Both the position numbers and the translations under genes were made by a program. A DNA stretch of 64,000 bases. Origin: Euryodendron excelsum. Its lineage: Eukaryota > Streptophyta > Magnoliopsida > Ericales > Pentaphylacaceae. The stretch lies in contig CM065392.1 of assembly GCA_033060915.1 (NCBI GenBank), positions 4,293,001 through 4,357,000 of the forward strand. Reading direction: 5' to 3'. Shown here piece by piece: positions 37,728-52,700 of the stretch; position 1 is the stretch's first letter, and every line of letters starts with the position of its first letter. The notes under the pieces are model-generated. The model saw nothing but the letters and a program-made list of their open reading frames with translations. It ran no database searches and had not been told where the DNA came from.

Positions 37728-40700
37728 GCTGATTTCTTCCTGCTGCATCATCTACTTCTCTCTGTTTCCTGCCGCATCTCTTCTTTCTGGCTGCTATTTG
37801 TCTCTCTGCTCTGGTATTTCACTCTGCCAAGTGCTGATTTGATGATTCTTTTTCCGCCTGCATTATCATCGTTGCTGCTGTATTTCTAACTTTCTGCTAC
37901 TGCTGCATTTGGCTTTTGATCATAATATTCGGCACTATGGTGAGGCCTTTCCATTCTTATCTTTCTGGTTTCTACCACCAAAACTTTCCAGTGGTTTCCC
38001 TGTCACTTTAGTTCCCTTTGCTTGCTGTCACATAAGTTCTGTTTTGAAAGTAAAACTGTCAAGAACTACTTGCTATGTTATTTCCCAGTGGTGGAATTAA
38101 GTCTTATTAAAATGGTTTGATCAGTCATAACTCTGTAAATTGCCTGGCTGCTTACTATTCAGTCCAATTCAAAGCTTTATTTCATAAAGTTCTCCAACTT
38201 TTTGCCACAGCACATGTTTTCTAAACCTACGACTGCATTACAGGAGGAGCTAGAGACTGCCAACAAAAGTTACAAATCAAACAAGCAAACACATGAAGAA
38301 AAGAAAAGAAAACAGAAAAATAAATGGAGAGCCACAACAGCCCACAAGCCAAAAAAGAAAATGACAAAAAGGATATTTAGGCAAATGATTGTCCCCCATA
38401 CAAAAAATAATGCTAGATTAATATTTAATACATCACCACTATGTTACCTGGGCTCTTCTAAATTTGTGAAGTAACCGTGTCGGACGCTCAATGCTCGATA
38501 TTAGTTGGACATGCATCTAATAAGAATGTATAACTAATTGAGTTTACTATAAAACTAAGCATATAAAACTAAGCATAGGACTTCCATTTTATGTATGAAA
38601 TGCTATATTATAGCTTATAAATGCCATTTTACCTTAACAAAAAAAAAAAAAAAGTATTTAAAAAATATGACATCTAGCCGTGTCCTAGTGTCCTTAAACA
38701 AGAGAATTAGATGAATCCGACACTTGGGACACGTACCTGCACCTGACACCCGTACCCGAATCCAGGTAACATAGCATCACCATATATTCAGAGGCAAAGG
38801 TCAACATGTTACTGTACACAATCCAGGAACCTTATGTCATTATTATTGTGGTTTTGCTACCATTTCTAGCTTTTGTTTCCATCTTTTTTCTTCAGTACAA
38901 AAGTTTACAGCCTTTATACAACATGCATCATGTATGCACCATTCAACATAGCAATGAAGAGAACTTATAATCTTTCTACAAGTAGTTTTAACAAAGGATG
39001 TAAGCAACTCACTTCAACTTCCCCTCTAGCAATGGGCATGTCATTATAGGAGTCTTAATTTCATATGAAGCAGTCATCAAGATCTCCTGTAAACGTGGAA
39101 TGCCAAGTGTCACATTCATTTCTCCACGGCCAGCATGATGGAAGGTGTTTAATCTGAAAACGAAAACAATGTCCAACTGAATTATAAGAAGTGGCACAAC
39201 CATAAAAACAACACAATGCCTTAGTTGAAGAAAAAATGACACAAAAGAAAACAGAAGTTAACTAAATTAAGAGAACTTATTAAGTATATCTAGGGTAATA
39301 GGGAAACTAGCAACCTTATTTAGTCTAGCTAGGGTGGCTCAATTGTGCAAATAGTTTTGGGGGGGGGATGTTGGGTCGAATCGATCTACAATGGCGAAGA
39401 AATTGGGACACATGGAAAATGACCAATCATACAAGTCCCTGTGAAAAAATTGATATCAAATGTACCTATTTAAAACTGCAATGTCAAGAAAGTGCTCTCC
39501 CACTATATTAAAAATGGTTAGCAACCATGTCTTCCCACTCCCCCCCCTCACCCTCTCTCCCCTTTTTTGCTTCTCCAACAAAAAAAAACATTTCAGGTAT
39601 CAATGGTGGCCATTTACCCATTAGTCTGTCTAATTTTGTCCCAAATAATCATCCAGAAAAACCTTACAAACCTGCTTATAATCAAAGTACCATAAATAGC
39701 ATTGATACTTCTATGAAGTCGTGTCCAACACACGTCACGTACTGACACTTCTTAAACATGTCCTAACTTTAAAAAAATGTAATTTCATAAATTCAGGCAC
39801 TTGCATGACATTTCTTGGACACTCACTAACACTTACGCGGTTAAGCTCTTATTAAATGTGTTCTAGGAATACAATCCAAACACCCCAATGTGTGTTCAAA
39901 GTTGAAACATCTCTGAAAATAACATATCCTATGCATGACCACCACAAATATAGAATGAACGGAGTTCTTGTAATATAGGAAAAGAATATAGTAAAAGAGA
40001 TTTTAAAGAAACAATAGTAAGTAGTAGACAGTAGGAGTACAATTAATACTACTGTACCAAAAGAAGTGCATTAAACAAATGATATTGCGGAGCTTCATCT
40101 TTCACATTTTGCAATTTTAATTATTAATACTTTAAAAATACAGTAAATTACATTCTTATTATATAATACACAGAGTATACATGTACATACTCATATAATG
40201 CCATATGCTTATTGTATTTGTGTCTTACATTTTTTTAGTATTTTCCACATCATAGTGTCCATATTGGGTAATGTCTGTGTCCCACAATGGTGTCGATACT
40301 ACATAGAAACTACCATCACTGACTTCTTTTCCACAGAATACTACTGCTCTGGGATGCTTGATGTAGGACAAGAGTGAAGGATCCCTTTCCACAAGCTTTA
40401 CAACAAAATTTGATTTAGAGTGGTAGTAATAGGTGAGATTAATAAAATCTAGGGAATCAACGGGTTGTAAGGGTGTGTTACAAGGAAATTTCTTCTTTTT
40501 TTTCTTGGGTTTTTAATTTTTTATTTTTGTGTGTTTTTTGGTTGGTGTTTGTGGGTGGGGGGGGTTTTTTTTTTTTTGGGGGGGGGGGGGGGTGTGTGGT
40601 TGGCGGTGGTGGTTTGGTTAATTAGGCAAGGACGAACAAAATATTGGTGAAAGTATTGCAAACAAAATTCTTGTTGGTTCTATAGTTTTGTGATGCTAGA

Positions 40701-43700
40701 GATGAATATCCATGGAAAGGTTTAAATAGCTTGAGATACATTGTTGCACCCATTTCTAATAGCTTAAACTTTTAGGACAAGTGGTGATCTAACATAGAAT
40801 TAGAGCTCTAGTTCCAGAAGGCCCTGGGCTTAAGTCTCATAAATTGTGTTTGTTCCCTGTTGTTTGTTATTATGCACTCTGTTATGTACGCATTTATACA
40901 CCCTGTTCATGCAATTTGTTTGCCTCGCCAGCGGCAGATGGGGTAGCACAGGGGAAGGGAAGGCTGTTTAGATAACTTGATATATATTTTCAGACCCACT
41001 TCCTAATTGCTTAAACATTTTGGACACTCAGTGATCAAACAGTTCCCTAGGCATCAAATTTGGGGTTAGAGCTGCATCAACACACTTTGAATTATGATTC
41101 AAAGGCTCTAAAAACTTTCTGAAGTAACGTCATTTGAATTGAGGCCATTACATGCTCTAAGGGATCCTAACTTAATATAGCTTTGCGTTTAAAAATAAAA
41201 ATTTTAACTTCGACAACGCTTCTAAAGTAAACCATATATGAAGTCCCAACAACATGACCCATCCCAAATTATACACATGAGCACTCAATACAACCCATCC
41301 AGCAATTTTGAAATCATCAAAATACCCCTTGATTCCCAGAATATAAGAAACTTGTAACATAAACTAAACCGATAGCATAACCACCCTAAACATGCCTAAA
41401 ATAAACTTAAGTAATAGTAGAGGCCAACAAATGTGAAATTTAACCGGACTTATTAAGCCAACCAATTTCTTGATCTCAGGCAACGACATCCAAACCTAAT
41501 AACTTGACAAAGCATCTAAAGATACTTCAAGCATTAGTAACCAGGGTTGGCAACTCTAATGTTGAACTTGGGCAATTCCTGTCATAGATTAAAAGAGGGT
41601 TGTCTTGGAGATCCAACAAAAAATTTGTCTGTGGAAATGAGTTTGAAAAGTGTCATGTTCTATCTTAATGAATGACATCACCTCAACCCAACTCTTACCA
41701 AAGTATGGCCAAAGTCAAGGTTCTTCTCCCTATTTATAAGCTGGGCAGGATTCATTCATGAGGTCTTATATGACGAGGAAGCAAGAGAAGTCATTTATGG
41801 GATTAGGATTACTCAAGGTGATACTACTCGTTCACACCCAATTTTTTTTATTTCTTTTGTTTAATGGGTTTGTTTCCAAATGATGGCTTTTTTTGTCTTT
41901 TAACCTTTGGCGATTAAGAAAAAGCATGTCCAGAAAATGAGAGTAGCTAAAAGGAGAATGTTGAGATAGATGAGTAACAGATAAAATATGAAATGAATCC
42001 ATTAGCAAGAAGTTAGAAATGGTATCAATTGAAGATAAAATGAGGGAAATCCTTTTGAGAAGGCATGGTCGTGTGCATTGTAGACCAATTAATGCACCTC
42101 TACGAACCAGTGGTTTAATCAATGTGGATGGTGATAAAGAAACAGAAGATAAAAAAAAAAAAAACAGAAGGGGGCCAAGGAGAACATGCATTGAAGCAAT
42201 AAAAAGAGACATTGATTATACCTAGTTTGACGCTTAAGCTATGGAATATATACTTTTTTGTTTTAATTAGAATTATCTTGCAACTTTTTCATTATCATTG
42301 AGTAAAATATTCTTATATATGACATACAAAAATATAAAACATATACTTTTGCCATGTCCTCGTTGTATCATGTTTTGCATTTTTTGAAACTTGTGATGTC
42401 GGCGTGTCTGTGCTTCTTAGAGTTGAGTTGTCTTTTTCCCTTTGGAAAGCTCCACTAATACCTATGTGTAAGTTTAAGTTTGGTTTAGAAAGTTTCTCCA
42501 GTATTCAAATATAAAACTTGATCACTCCAATCCAATACTAATGTTAACTCAGAGCTTAGATCCTTATGTTACATTTTCTACATGAAGCCTTAGGGGTTCC
42601 TGTCAAATTTAGTCCAAGCGAGTCAAAATCCACCCCCACCTTTTTGGGCATGGTGGTTTTTCTTTTTCTTTTTCTTGGTTTTTCTTTTACATTTGAAGTG
42701 CTTGACTGTGCTCGCAGCAACCTCAACTCACCAGTGAACATTTCTCATGAGTCACTATGCAGAGGTCCTAGAGGATCTTCATCAGACTAAATAGGAATTC
42801 TTGCATATCCAAAGGTCACATAAGGGAGCCTCATTAATGCAGTAGCTTATTCTTATTAAATTTCGAACATCGTCACTGTGCCCAAGAGGGATAGACATGC
42901 TCACGTATAAATCAATTTTTGAAATCTTTGTTCCCAAAGATGATTTCTGCTACCGAACATATGTTTGCTTGTGGACAAGGCTATTGAACATCGCTAGCAA
43001 AGAAGTCCCTTCAAGCAGATAATGTTTGAGCTCAGGTGGTTAACCCCACCCAGCACCCCTAATTGATGGACAAACCCTAGAGAAATAACGTTTTAGTGGC
43101 AAAGCAACCTTAGTGGACTTTTGTGAACTCCAAATTCTTAGTTGGTCAAGTGCTCATGAAATTTTGTCGAGAACAATTGCCGTGGTGGTTCCTCCTCAAG
43201 CTAGCACTTATGTGGTATTACCCACCAGTGAGACTTGGTAAGTCTTAATTCAGTGGTGTGCAAACAAGAGATTTCAGGTTAAGCGATGGATTTATTTTTT
43301 TATAAGTAAATATAATTTTTTTAATAATTAAATAACTTTATTAAAGAAAACACCTAATCAAAGGCTTCAAAAGGCATAGCCACCCTTGTCCATCTACAGG
43401 TATACCTAACCAGAAACACATAAACCATACAACTACTCAGGACTCTAAATTTTTATAGAGTTTAAAAGATGCTCACCAGCCAGATCCACGCTACCCAATA
43501 TTCATCTACACAAAAGACTCAAAAAGTCACTTTTTAAGCTTAAAAGAAGACTACTCCAAACCATCACACAAATAACAACTCCACTCTCCCCAAAAAATCC
43601 ACATCAAGCACTATGGAGCTGATGGCAAGGCATTTCTCCTCCTCTTCCCCACAATAAGAACGGGTACAGACACAAGACAAAACATTTTCAAAAAATGAGG

Positions 43701-46700
43701 ATATGAATATGGTAGGGATACGGCAAAAAAATATATGTATATATATTTTTTTGTTATGTATTTGAACGTAACATCCACAAACCATAAAAAAACAAGATGA
43801 AAACAACTAAACAAGTTTACAATTATCATACATCTAACAAGTTAAGGATTCAGAAAACTGAAATTAGGTGTTTTATATTTGGTATTTCAAAGTTTTGAAA
43901 TTTATATATTTCACCCCATTTAATATGTTTAACAATAACATCTCAACCATACAGTGTCCCAAAACGTGTTCAACTAAGGAAACACGTGTCCCCGACGTCT
44001 TTGGGACGTGACTACTGAAAACATAACAATAAAAATGCTGGACACGTCAAGCTGTCCAAGAGTGTATGTGTCCAAGGAGGCACTTGCAAATGGCACCTTA
44101 AACAAAGTGTCCGTGCTTCCTAATCCCACACGAAAAAAAAGTCTAGTGGTTAGGTAGCACCTACTACTCAGTATTCATACCTATTAAATTGTGATATGTG
44201 TTTTATTACATCCGCAACATGAATTTGTTATTAATTGGGGGATTTTAATGAAATAAATAACACACGGCAAACCACCCCCCCCCAAAAAAAAAAACCCCAA
44301 CCATGCAAAATCTCAGCCACATTACTTGGAAAGACCCAAAAAAATGGAAAATGGGCCAAAAATAAACCCCCACAACTCTAGATAACTTACAATGAATGAA
44401 AAAGTGATCCATCGATTAACAACATAGCGCTTACCCAAATCATATTATCCTAGTGAGGATCTTACCATGCATTGCTGTCAAAACAAAAAAAGATGACCTT
44501 TGAGGGGAAGCAAGCACATCATATCCCCTCAAGAAACCACAGAATTCCCCACCAAAGCACCGAAGAAAGATTGTACACCATACTTGCCAGAATTTAGACA
44601 GATTCCATCTCAACTCATTCTCTCCAACATCCAAAACAGTCGCACCATATAAAAGCTCCAAGAGACTCCAGGTCCCCAACCACCCAATTTGAAAAGCTCA
44701 CCTAAACGTAAGTGATGGATGATTAGTTCAATGAATTTGTTTACAATTCAGACCCTTACAGTTCTATTTGACTTGTGATTTCTCTTCACATGATGTGAAG
44801 TGTAGCATCATTTGGTGTATTCATCTTCTTTTTCTGTGCATAATTGCTTGGTGGTGGTTCTTGGCATGAGTATGAACCTGGCTGGTCTTCTCCAAACCGA
44901 ATTATAGTTAGCTTCTCTTGCAATGTGAGCTGTTCTGTAGTAGTCTAGTGTTTTGTATGGTTGCCACTTGGTTACAAGCAGTGATGGAAGTGCTTTAAGA
45001 GGCTGCTTGTCCTCTAGAATTTTGTAAAGTCTGATTAAGCAAAGGTGCTTTTGGAGGTCATGCATCAAAGAAAGGTGGATTTTGGTGGCTTTAGTGGTCA
45101 ATTAGCATCTTTAACGGCAGCAAGGTTAGCAGTAGAGGATGTGGTCATGGCTGAGGCCCAAGTAGAGGATAAATTAATAGGTGTTAAAGGTCATATGAAT
45201 GAGAGTTGTGAGTTATTCCCACTGTTTTGAGACTCTGCCAGAGACACTGTAAGTTTTTCCGAAGCGAACAATGCCTTAGTCTAGAAGACACATCAAATTT
45301 CTATTATGGCTATTGTCACTCCATTTTTTAAGTCTTTTGTTATACTTGCTGATCATTGGATCTTACTCATAAGTAACCTTAGGACAAAATTTGTCTCTAA
45401 CCTTATGTCCGTAGTAAGTCAGGCAAGGGTCTAAGTTGTTCAGTAATCTTTATCATCTGGTTTTCCAGGACCTTAGAACAAGAAGCATAATTGATAGGGG
45501 TCATGAGCAGTATGGTCATGGTACCGTGATCAAGTTCAAGATCAAAAGGCTCTTGATTTACTAATTGAGGGAGAATATGAATCCTCATTTTGCTTATTTT
45601 TTATGCAGCACAGATGATGCCATTCCATGGGATGAGGCTAACTTTAGTCCGGTGCAAAAGGAGCTTAGCTAATACATGATGCATCACTTTTGCAAGCTAA
45701 ATACCCAGGAAGGCCTAAAATAAAATTTATTTTGGTTGATCTAAGGGATACAAGAGATTTTTTACTTCCAGATTCTCAGCCCCATGCCAACATACTACCG
45801 AAAATTTATCAAGGCACAGAAAATTTGAATTCATTAGGTTCTAGAGATTTTTATGTTTCTGCAAATAATACAAGCTATGTTCCAAAACAGCCTATAAAGA
45901 AAGTTAAAACAACTCCTATATAATTCCACTTTGCCACTTTTGGGACAGATCAGTACATCCCAATATTATTCATCACATAAAATGAGCTCTTAAACAAACA
46001 GAAAATGTCCATGCAATAGTAACAGTAAGACAATGGAGCAATTGTTGACTGGTTTGACATTTTAAAACTTCCATTAAAGATTTCCACAAAATTGGGATAG
46101 CTAGCAGTACTAGACTACCAAAAGGGCAAGGAAAAAACTATTAACCTGATAAATCATCAAATGGTTCGTCAGATAAAACATAATTAATGACAGAAGTTCT
46201 TGTCCTCACTCTTAACAACTTATGGATGCGTACAAAAGGCCAATCCAGTCAAGTTAGGATTGGTAGTAAGTTAGGAAGCACATACACTTCTAAGAGAGTG
46301 TTGTATCCGTGTCGGTTACACATACTCCTCGCACACACCAATTAGTGTCCTCAATTTTTATTTATTTATTTATTTATTTTTCAATAGAAATGCCAGAGAC
46401 ATGTATCCATTATTTAGAGACACGTGAAACACATAAAAAGTTCAAATTATACACGTTTTCATCATGTTTTATGTTAAATGATTATTAAATTATAGGTCCA
46501 TTTGAGAACAACTTTTTTTATTAAATAAGTTGGTTTAAAAAAAAGAATAAATAATAAGCTGGCTTAAAAAAAGCTTGGCTGGGGTGTTCTTTTTATACAA
46601 AAATGATCAAACGACCCTCATAGTAAATTAGATTGCATATTTGTGATGTTCTATAAAGCTAAAAACAATTTCAATATTAATTATTCTAGTAAACTTTTGC

Positions 46701-49700
46701 AATTTTTAAAATTATTTATATTTCAAAATTTCCACTACAGTAGAATAAGCAAAAAAAGCTTTAAAATTTTTGCTTTTTGCTTTTTGCTTTTTGCTTTTTG
46801 GCTTATTAGCCTAAAAAAGTCAAAAAAATCTAGCTTATTATAAGCTAAAAAAGCTTGCTATCAAACACCAAGTGCTTATTTTAAGCAAAAAGCTAAAAAA
46901 CCACCAAAATAAGTTGTTCCCAAACGAGCCCTATGGATTCAATGTGTTTTTTATATTGCCGCTGCGTCCGTGTCCTCGTTTTTTAAAATTTGTTGTGTCC
47001 CGCGTCTGTGTCAGTGTCCATGCTTCTTAGGTAGTAACTAACATTTAGAGTTAACTGTTAAATTTTGAGGAGCTTTAAAACTACAAAATTTGCATACAAC
47101 CGCACTCACAAAAGAAATGTTAGATTCAATGGGTGTTCACTTTTACTTTCAGTTCTAGGCCAATGAAAACACACCATGCCGTAACTGAGACTGTGCTCCT
47201 CCCCTTTGATCGAGGGGCGGATACTACTCAAGCTAACATCTAGACGTGAACTCCTATTGCTTTAATGGATTTCCAAGATCAAATCGAGGATGAAGCATAA
47301 AATTCAAAATTGCCTTAATTTTCTGTTTCTATTTGGCAAAAGCTAAAACATTTGTAATGAAACTTAAAATCCTTTTTACCAGGTGGTGTTAGCACCAAAA
47401 AATGAACAAAAACTCAAGGAGGCAACAACCTTTGAACATTTCTAAGGCATAATCATGAAAAGAAGGGTTCCACATATCAGCATCTTCTTTAGTCAATAGA
47501 GGTGCACAACATAGGAATAAAAAAGTGGGCAGTATTAATCTTACGTCATCTGTGTTGATGGTTCACCTACAGATTGAGCAGCAATTACACCCACTGGTTC
47601 TCCCGAATGTGCCAGACTCGATATGTATTTTTGCCTCACCAACTTCAGTAAGTCCTCTGGCTCCTTCAGTTCTAAAGATATTTTTTTCTTCTTTAATTCA
47701 TTTATGTAATTGTGTGCTTTCTCTGTGAGACCATCAGGCAACTCCGTAATGTAATTATTGAATTCAAGCTGATGATGAAATTTTTGGCCAATAATTGCCT
47801 CATTCTGAAAATAAATAAAAGAGCCATGAGTAACTATTGGCGCTCATAATGTGCATTGGGTAAAGTAGGAACAGAAGTTCTCACCAGAGCCAGCGCTTTA
47901 AATTGAGTAATAAAGCTCGTCTGGTGTACGTCAACAGCATCTTCTCCATAAGTAAATTGAATAATCGAACCATCTGCATCACGGACAGTATAATCATAAC
48001 AAACTTTCAGACACTCCAGATTTTTTATCAGGCACCTTTGCAGGTATCCACTACGAGAAGTTTTGACTGCTGTATCAACTAACCTGTACAAGAGGAAAAT
48101 AACAATAAGAAAAAGTTCAATATGAGGACAACAAAAAACTAACTGATCTTCATATAGAGAACATTGACAATATCCCATCTGTAAGTGGCTGTGCAGAAAT
48201 GTTGTCACAAAGCCACATGTAAAATTTAACAGTGAAATAACAAAGCAGCTAAATTTTGAGAAGCATGAATTAGAAGGAAACAATTGGCTGTGAAGTGAAT
48301 TCACAAAAATTAAATTGACTTTCGCTTCTGATAGGGATGAGTACTAGGTCAAAACTTAACATTCGTTAAGTAGTCCAGTATGAACTTCATAAACATTTCA
48401 TAACTGGAATCATGAGAATCTTGACCCATTATCCCCTTGACCGTGCGCGACACTGTGTTAGACATGACACATGTTGGACATGCGTCCAAACATGTCCTAT
48501 CATTTTATTATTTTTTTAAAACCGGACGCGCTTCGGACACTTGGGGACACGAGTATCCATTTCTTGGACACCAATGTCCATCACTTAGACACAATTGAAA
48601 CACTTAGGATGTTTGAAGAAAATAACTTGGGATCCAATTGCAAAATAAAGTAATGTGATTTTAAACCTAATTTAATACTTAAACTATGGAGTACATGCTT
48701 TTTAATTTTAACTAGTGTTGTTGTGCACTTTTTTTCATTATCTTTGAGTAAAATATTTCTATATATGGCATATATAGAATATAAAAAATATATATCTTTG
48801 CCGTGTTTTCGCTGTGTTGTGTCTTGCAATTTTTTTAAATTGTTGTTTCGTCGTGTCTGACATGCATGTTTGTGTTTGTGCTTCTTAGGTCAGCAATAAC
48901 ACTGCTAGACAATTAGCTTACCTTCTATAAATAGAAGGTCGTACCTCTATTGCATCACTTATAAATAGAAGGTTGTACTTTCTCAAAGCTTGCAAAAGTC
49001 TCTCCCCCCAGATGGGCTGCTTTGTCTCACCCTTACACCCCCATTGTCTTTGATGACACTGATGTGTTTTGCCACCTCTCCTCCAAACCTCACACCTCCT
49101 ACAAGCCTCTCACTAGAACTACTACTATTTTGTTAAATGGTCAGACTCATTATATTTTCATAAAATTACACCCTGCCTAAAATGGAAAGCATCCGACGTT
49201 TGAAGTCTGTACATTCAGTCTAAAGGTGCTGAGAAGTGCAGGCATTTTATACACATCTGACTCAGATACTACACAGTAGAAGTACACAAGCAAATCACCT
49301 AATGCCATACCTATAATTGCATTAAAATATTTCATAAGCAATCAGAAATACTAGCGTAGATGGCACATGTAACAAAGGCAACAATTAGAAGTTATATAAT
49401 CTATTTCCTCTGCCACCGCTTAAATGTTATTTCATGACTATAGATGACCATGCCCCTGCAAGAACTGATCTTCAATCCATTTCACATCAATAGCATATAA
49501 ACAAATCCTCAAGAAAATGATTAAAGGCAGCACCCTGTTATCATAAGTCACAAATTTGAAAACTACTTTCAGCATAGTAAACAACGATCAAGTAGCCAAA
49601 GTCCTTCTATAATTCTAATTTGTGTAACAACATCCCTCCCAACCAAAATAGCACAAGGAATGGAGACCTCTTAGGATGTATGTGCAAAAAATAAGTATTT

Positions 49701-52700
49701 GATCCTATTACAAGCGGCATGAAGCTTTAATTACCACAAACCAAGATTTTAAATAGTATTGATAAGAAAGAAGAACATGCAGCCTCAAGAATTATTTGCA
49801 AATTGCATTATTCTCCCACCCTCCCCCTCATTCCACTCTCTCTCAAAGTAAGATGGATGCACCAATGTCCCCATGAGGACTTCAACCCTCCACCTCTCCT
49901 TTTGGGAGTGGAAAGAGATACCACTAAAGCTAACAGTTAACAGTCAAAATCAAATTGCATAACATCATCTTCTGTATATATATATATACCATACACAGAG
50001 AAAAGAAACTGAAACAAGATTGAGACCGAAGTTAAATTTACCCTTCACGACCGGCCATGCAGTGGAAGTAATATTCCTGAGGACGAAGACCACTCAGAAA
50101 GCGATCAGAAATAAAGCCTCCAGCTCGAGATGAAAAATCCCATGGAGGAAAACAGGGTAGGGTTTTTCCAGAAACCATTCGAGGTACTCGTTTTCCTTCT
50201 AACTCTTGCTGGCCCAGACAAGAAGATATTTGTTGGAAGTTCACCTGTTTGACATATTGTGCAATCAGTAACGATTGCCAAAATATATGACCCAAGAAGA
50301 AGGATCCTACTACCTAATTGGAGGGTTATGATTTCAGATTTCAACTTGTTCTCCTTGGACATTGGGAGTTAGATCTAGTACATTTTCACCATCTTAGGAT
50401 GAGATGTTAGTAATACATCTAATAATGGTTAAAATTGATTCTGTAATCCTATAGCTATATCCTACTTCCATAAAATGACAAGGGCACCATCCAAGTGACA
50501 TGGATCTTTCCTACAACCAAAAATTATTCAATAATCAAAGGCTTATCCACAATTAATTTTTTTATTTAAAAAAAAAACCATCAATACTGCCAACCAAGTA
50601 CAGAAAAAGGGGTTAAAAAAAATATCATCAGAACTCCCACCAACTTACCGTACTACCTTTAGCCCCACTAATAGTCATAAGGGAAATGCAGTTCTTTGGA
50701 AAGGGTTTGAATAATCCTTTAAGCAACAAATCTTTGTTGATATCAGAAGTCTTATCATGGAGCCTATTCTTCATCTTCAAATCCATGGACGTAATGGCAG
50801 ATTGTCCATTATTGTGGATAGCTTTCTCTATTTCCAATTGCAGTTTCATAGGGCCTACACAACCAAATAAATAATCAAAACATTACAAATCTATTTAAAC
50901 AAGCATGTATAATAAAATACCAAGCAGAAACAAACATGAGAGAAATCACAGATAAGAAGAAAATAAACAAGAAACTGCACCATTTAGCTACTAAGTTCTG
51001 CAAGGGATTAAGTTCGGAGAATATACAATACCAGACCTAACTGGGAAATGGCATCCAATTACAAAAACACAGAAAAATAGCTCAATATCTTTGTCCAAGG
51101 AAAGGAAAGAAAAGGTTTAACAAGGTAGTGTTGGAGCTAAGGATACTTGGAAATTTAGTATGATGATGATTTTTTTATTTATGTTTTATTTATTTTAGCA
51201 GCCAAGGGTACTTGGTAATTTTTAGATTTGTTGGATTAGGTTGGGTTGTAGTTTGTATCCATGGGTTGCAAATATAGGTCCAGGGATCTTGTTTGGGTCA
51301 TATTTTGATGGGTTGTGTGTCCAAAGAAGTTGGCCAGCCAGTTTGTCTTTCGTGTACATGTGATGTCATGGCCTAATTTGGAGGTGGTAGAATATTATGA
51401 ATTGTGTTGTTTGTGTGAATTTACTTGTCCTGTTTGACAGAAAACTGCTCTTCTTTTTCTCTTTCATCCCCTCCTCCTCTTCAGAAAAATACTCATATTA
51501 CCTTAAGGTTTCCTAAGTTAACCAGGACTAAACATTCAACTTCAGAACTTAACTCCAGTGTCATGTTACTACCAGTTAAAAAAAAAAAAAAACTTTTTAG
51601 AACACTTGTCTGAGCTATAATAGAGTTGGATACAATCACTATGTATGCAACTCAGGTGCATTGAATCAGCTAATTGGTCTTCCATGAATTGGTTCAATCT
51701 CATCCTTGCATAGTCTATCTTCTTGAGCTTGATTCCTCTTCAACAAAATCTCTCCATAAATTGGCTCAAACCATCCTTGCAAATAGATCTTCTTCAGCAT
51801 ATAACTCATCTTCAACAAATCTTTGCCCAAGTGCTCAAACTTCTCCATATCGGTGTTACACATAATTCAGTATTTCACAAAATTTTATGCTTTTGGAACC
51901 AAAAGAACACTCATACTTTCAATAATTCCTAGTACATATCAATTTTTAAACAATACTCGAAACAATTATCACAGCTTCCCCATCGAATATAATTGTCCTG
52001 CACACAAAATATATCCTCCAAATTTTCATTGAACGATAGGTAAGTCTTCAAATTATCAATAGCTTCATGACTAAGCAACAAAGAGGCTCTATTTAATAAC
52101 CATCATAAGGACCATGGTTCAAAGTCACAGCCATTAACGCGACGCGGCGTAATTGAGGTAGCAGTAGTGACCAATCAAATATCACGAGGTGATACCAGTT
52201 TATCACGCTATATATGTGTCACAGGTATGTATTGCCTTGTATCAGCCCATCTTGGTTCCATCTCAATTATCTGTCTTTACTGGTCTCAGTTATAAGGGTT
52301 TAGGTTCTGAATCTGTTTGGAGGTAACAAAAGCGATCAAATTTGTAAGTTGATTGAAGCAATAAGCACAAGTCAGTAGTCAACAGTCCATGTCTTTGGTA
52401 GATTCCTATTAATTGCATAGCCGAATAGGGAAAGGAATGGAGTCAGCTTGCACTCAAAAGAAGTGCAAGTTCTGGTGTCAGAGAGATCAAAGACTCCTCC
52501 CCTTACTTCTTAAATAAGATGGTCAAATCAAAATAAATTATGGAACGTTTGGAAGAATTATACTAGGATTACAACAATGCTATGGCATAGCGACACGGGC
52601 CGGCAAATTGGAGACATCCATATGATAATTCCACAACCTGCATTGAGAACACCTAGCGGAAACACGCCCATGAGGCAACTACCAAGCTCAATCCTACCGA

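Larger units (their letters stand above)
33946..39012 (-). other. NRPA1 intron (5067 bp) with nested MITEs
   Basis: Contains a GA-plus-G run near 34003-34047, a CT microsatellite (34841-34879), the nested MITE pair at 35445-36140, another CT run (about 37697-37723) and the MITE at 38439-38774. No coding exon recognised. The ORF over 38202-38474 is Lys-rich and spans the MITE, so I do not call it. Confidence 0.7.
39154..47544 (-). other. NRPA1 largest intron (8391 bp)
   Basis: Separates the two halves of the trigger-loop coding region. It holds a G-rich low-complexity tract (40549-40620), a LINE fragment (41915-42225), family B MITE pieces (42226-42420, 43655-44123, 46271-47030) and an unresolved stretch at 44700-45930 with short ORFs lacking recognisable domains. 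Confidence 0.7.

Noticed and set aside
38202..38474. Lys-rich 90-codon ORF
   Set aside because: It runs into the MITE at 38439 and is A-rich low-complexity sequence without a domain.
45045..45923. Plus-strand ORFs at 45045-45230 and 45690-45923
   Set aside because: There is no recognisable domain, they lie in the large NRPA1 intron, and the flanking frames are full of stops. They may be fragments of a repeat but cannot be supported as genes.
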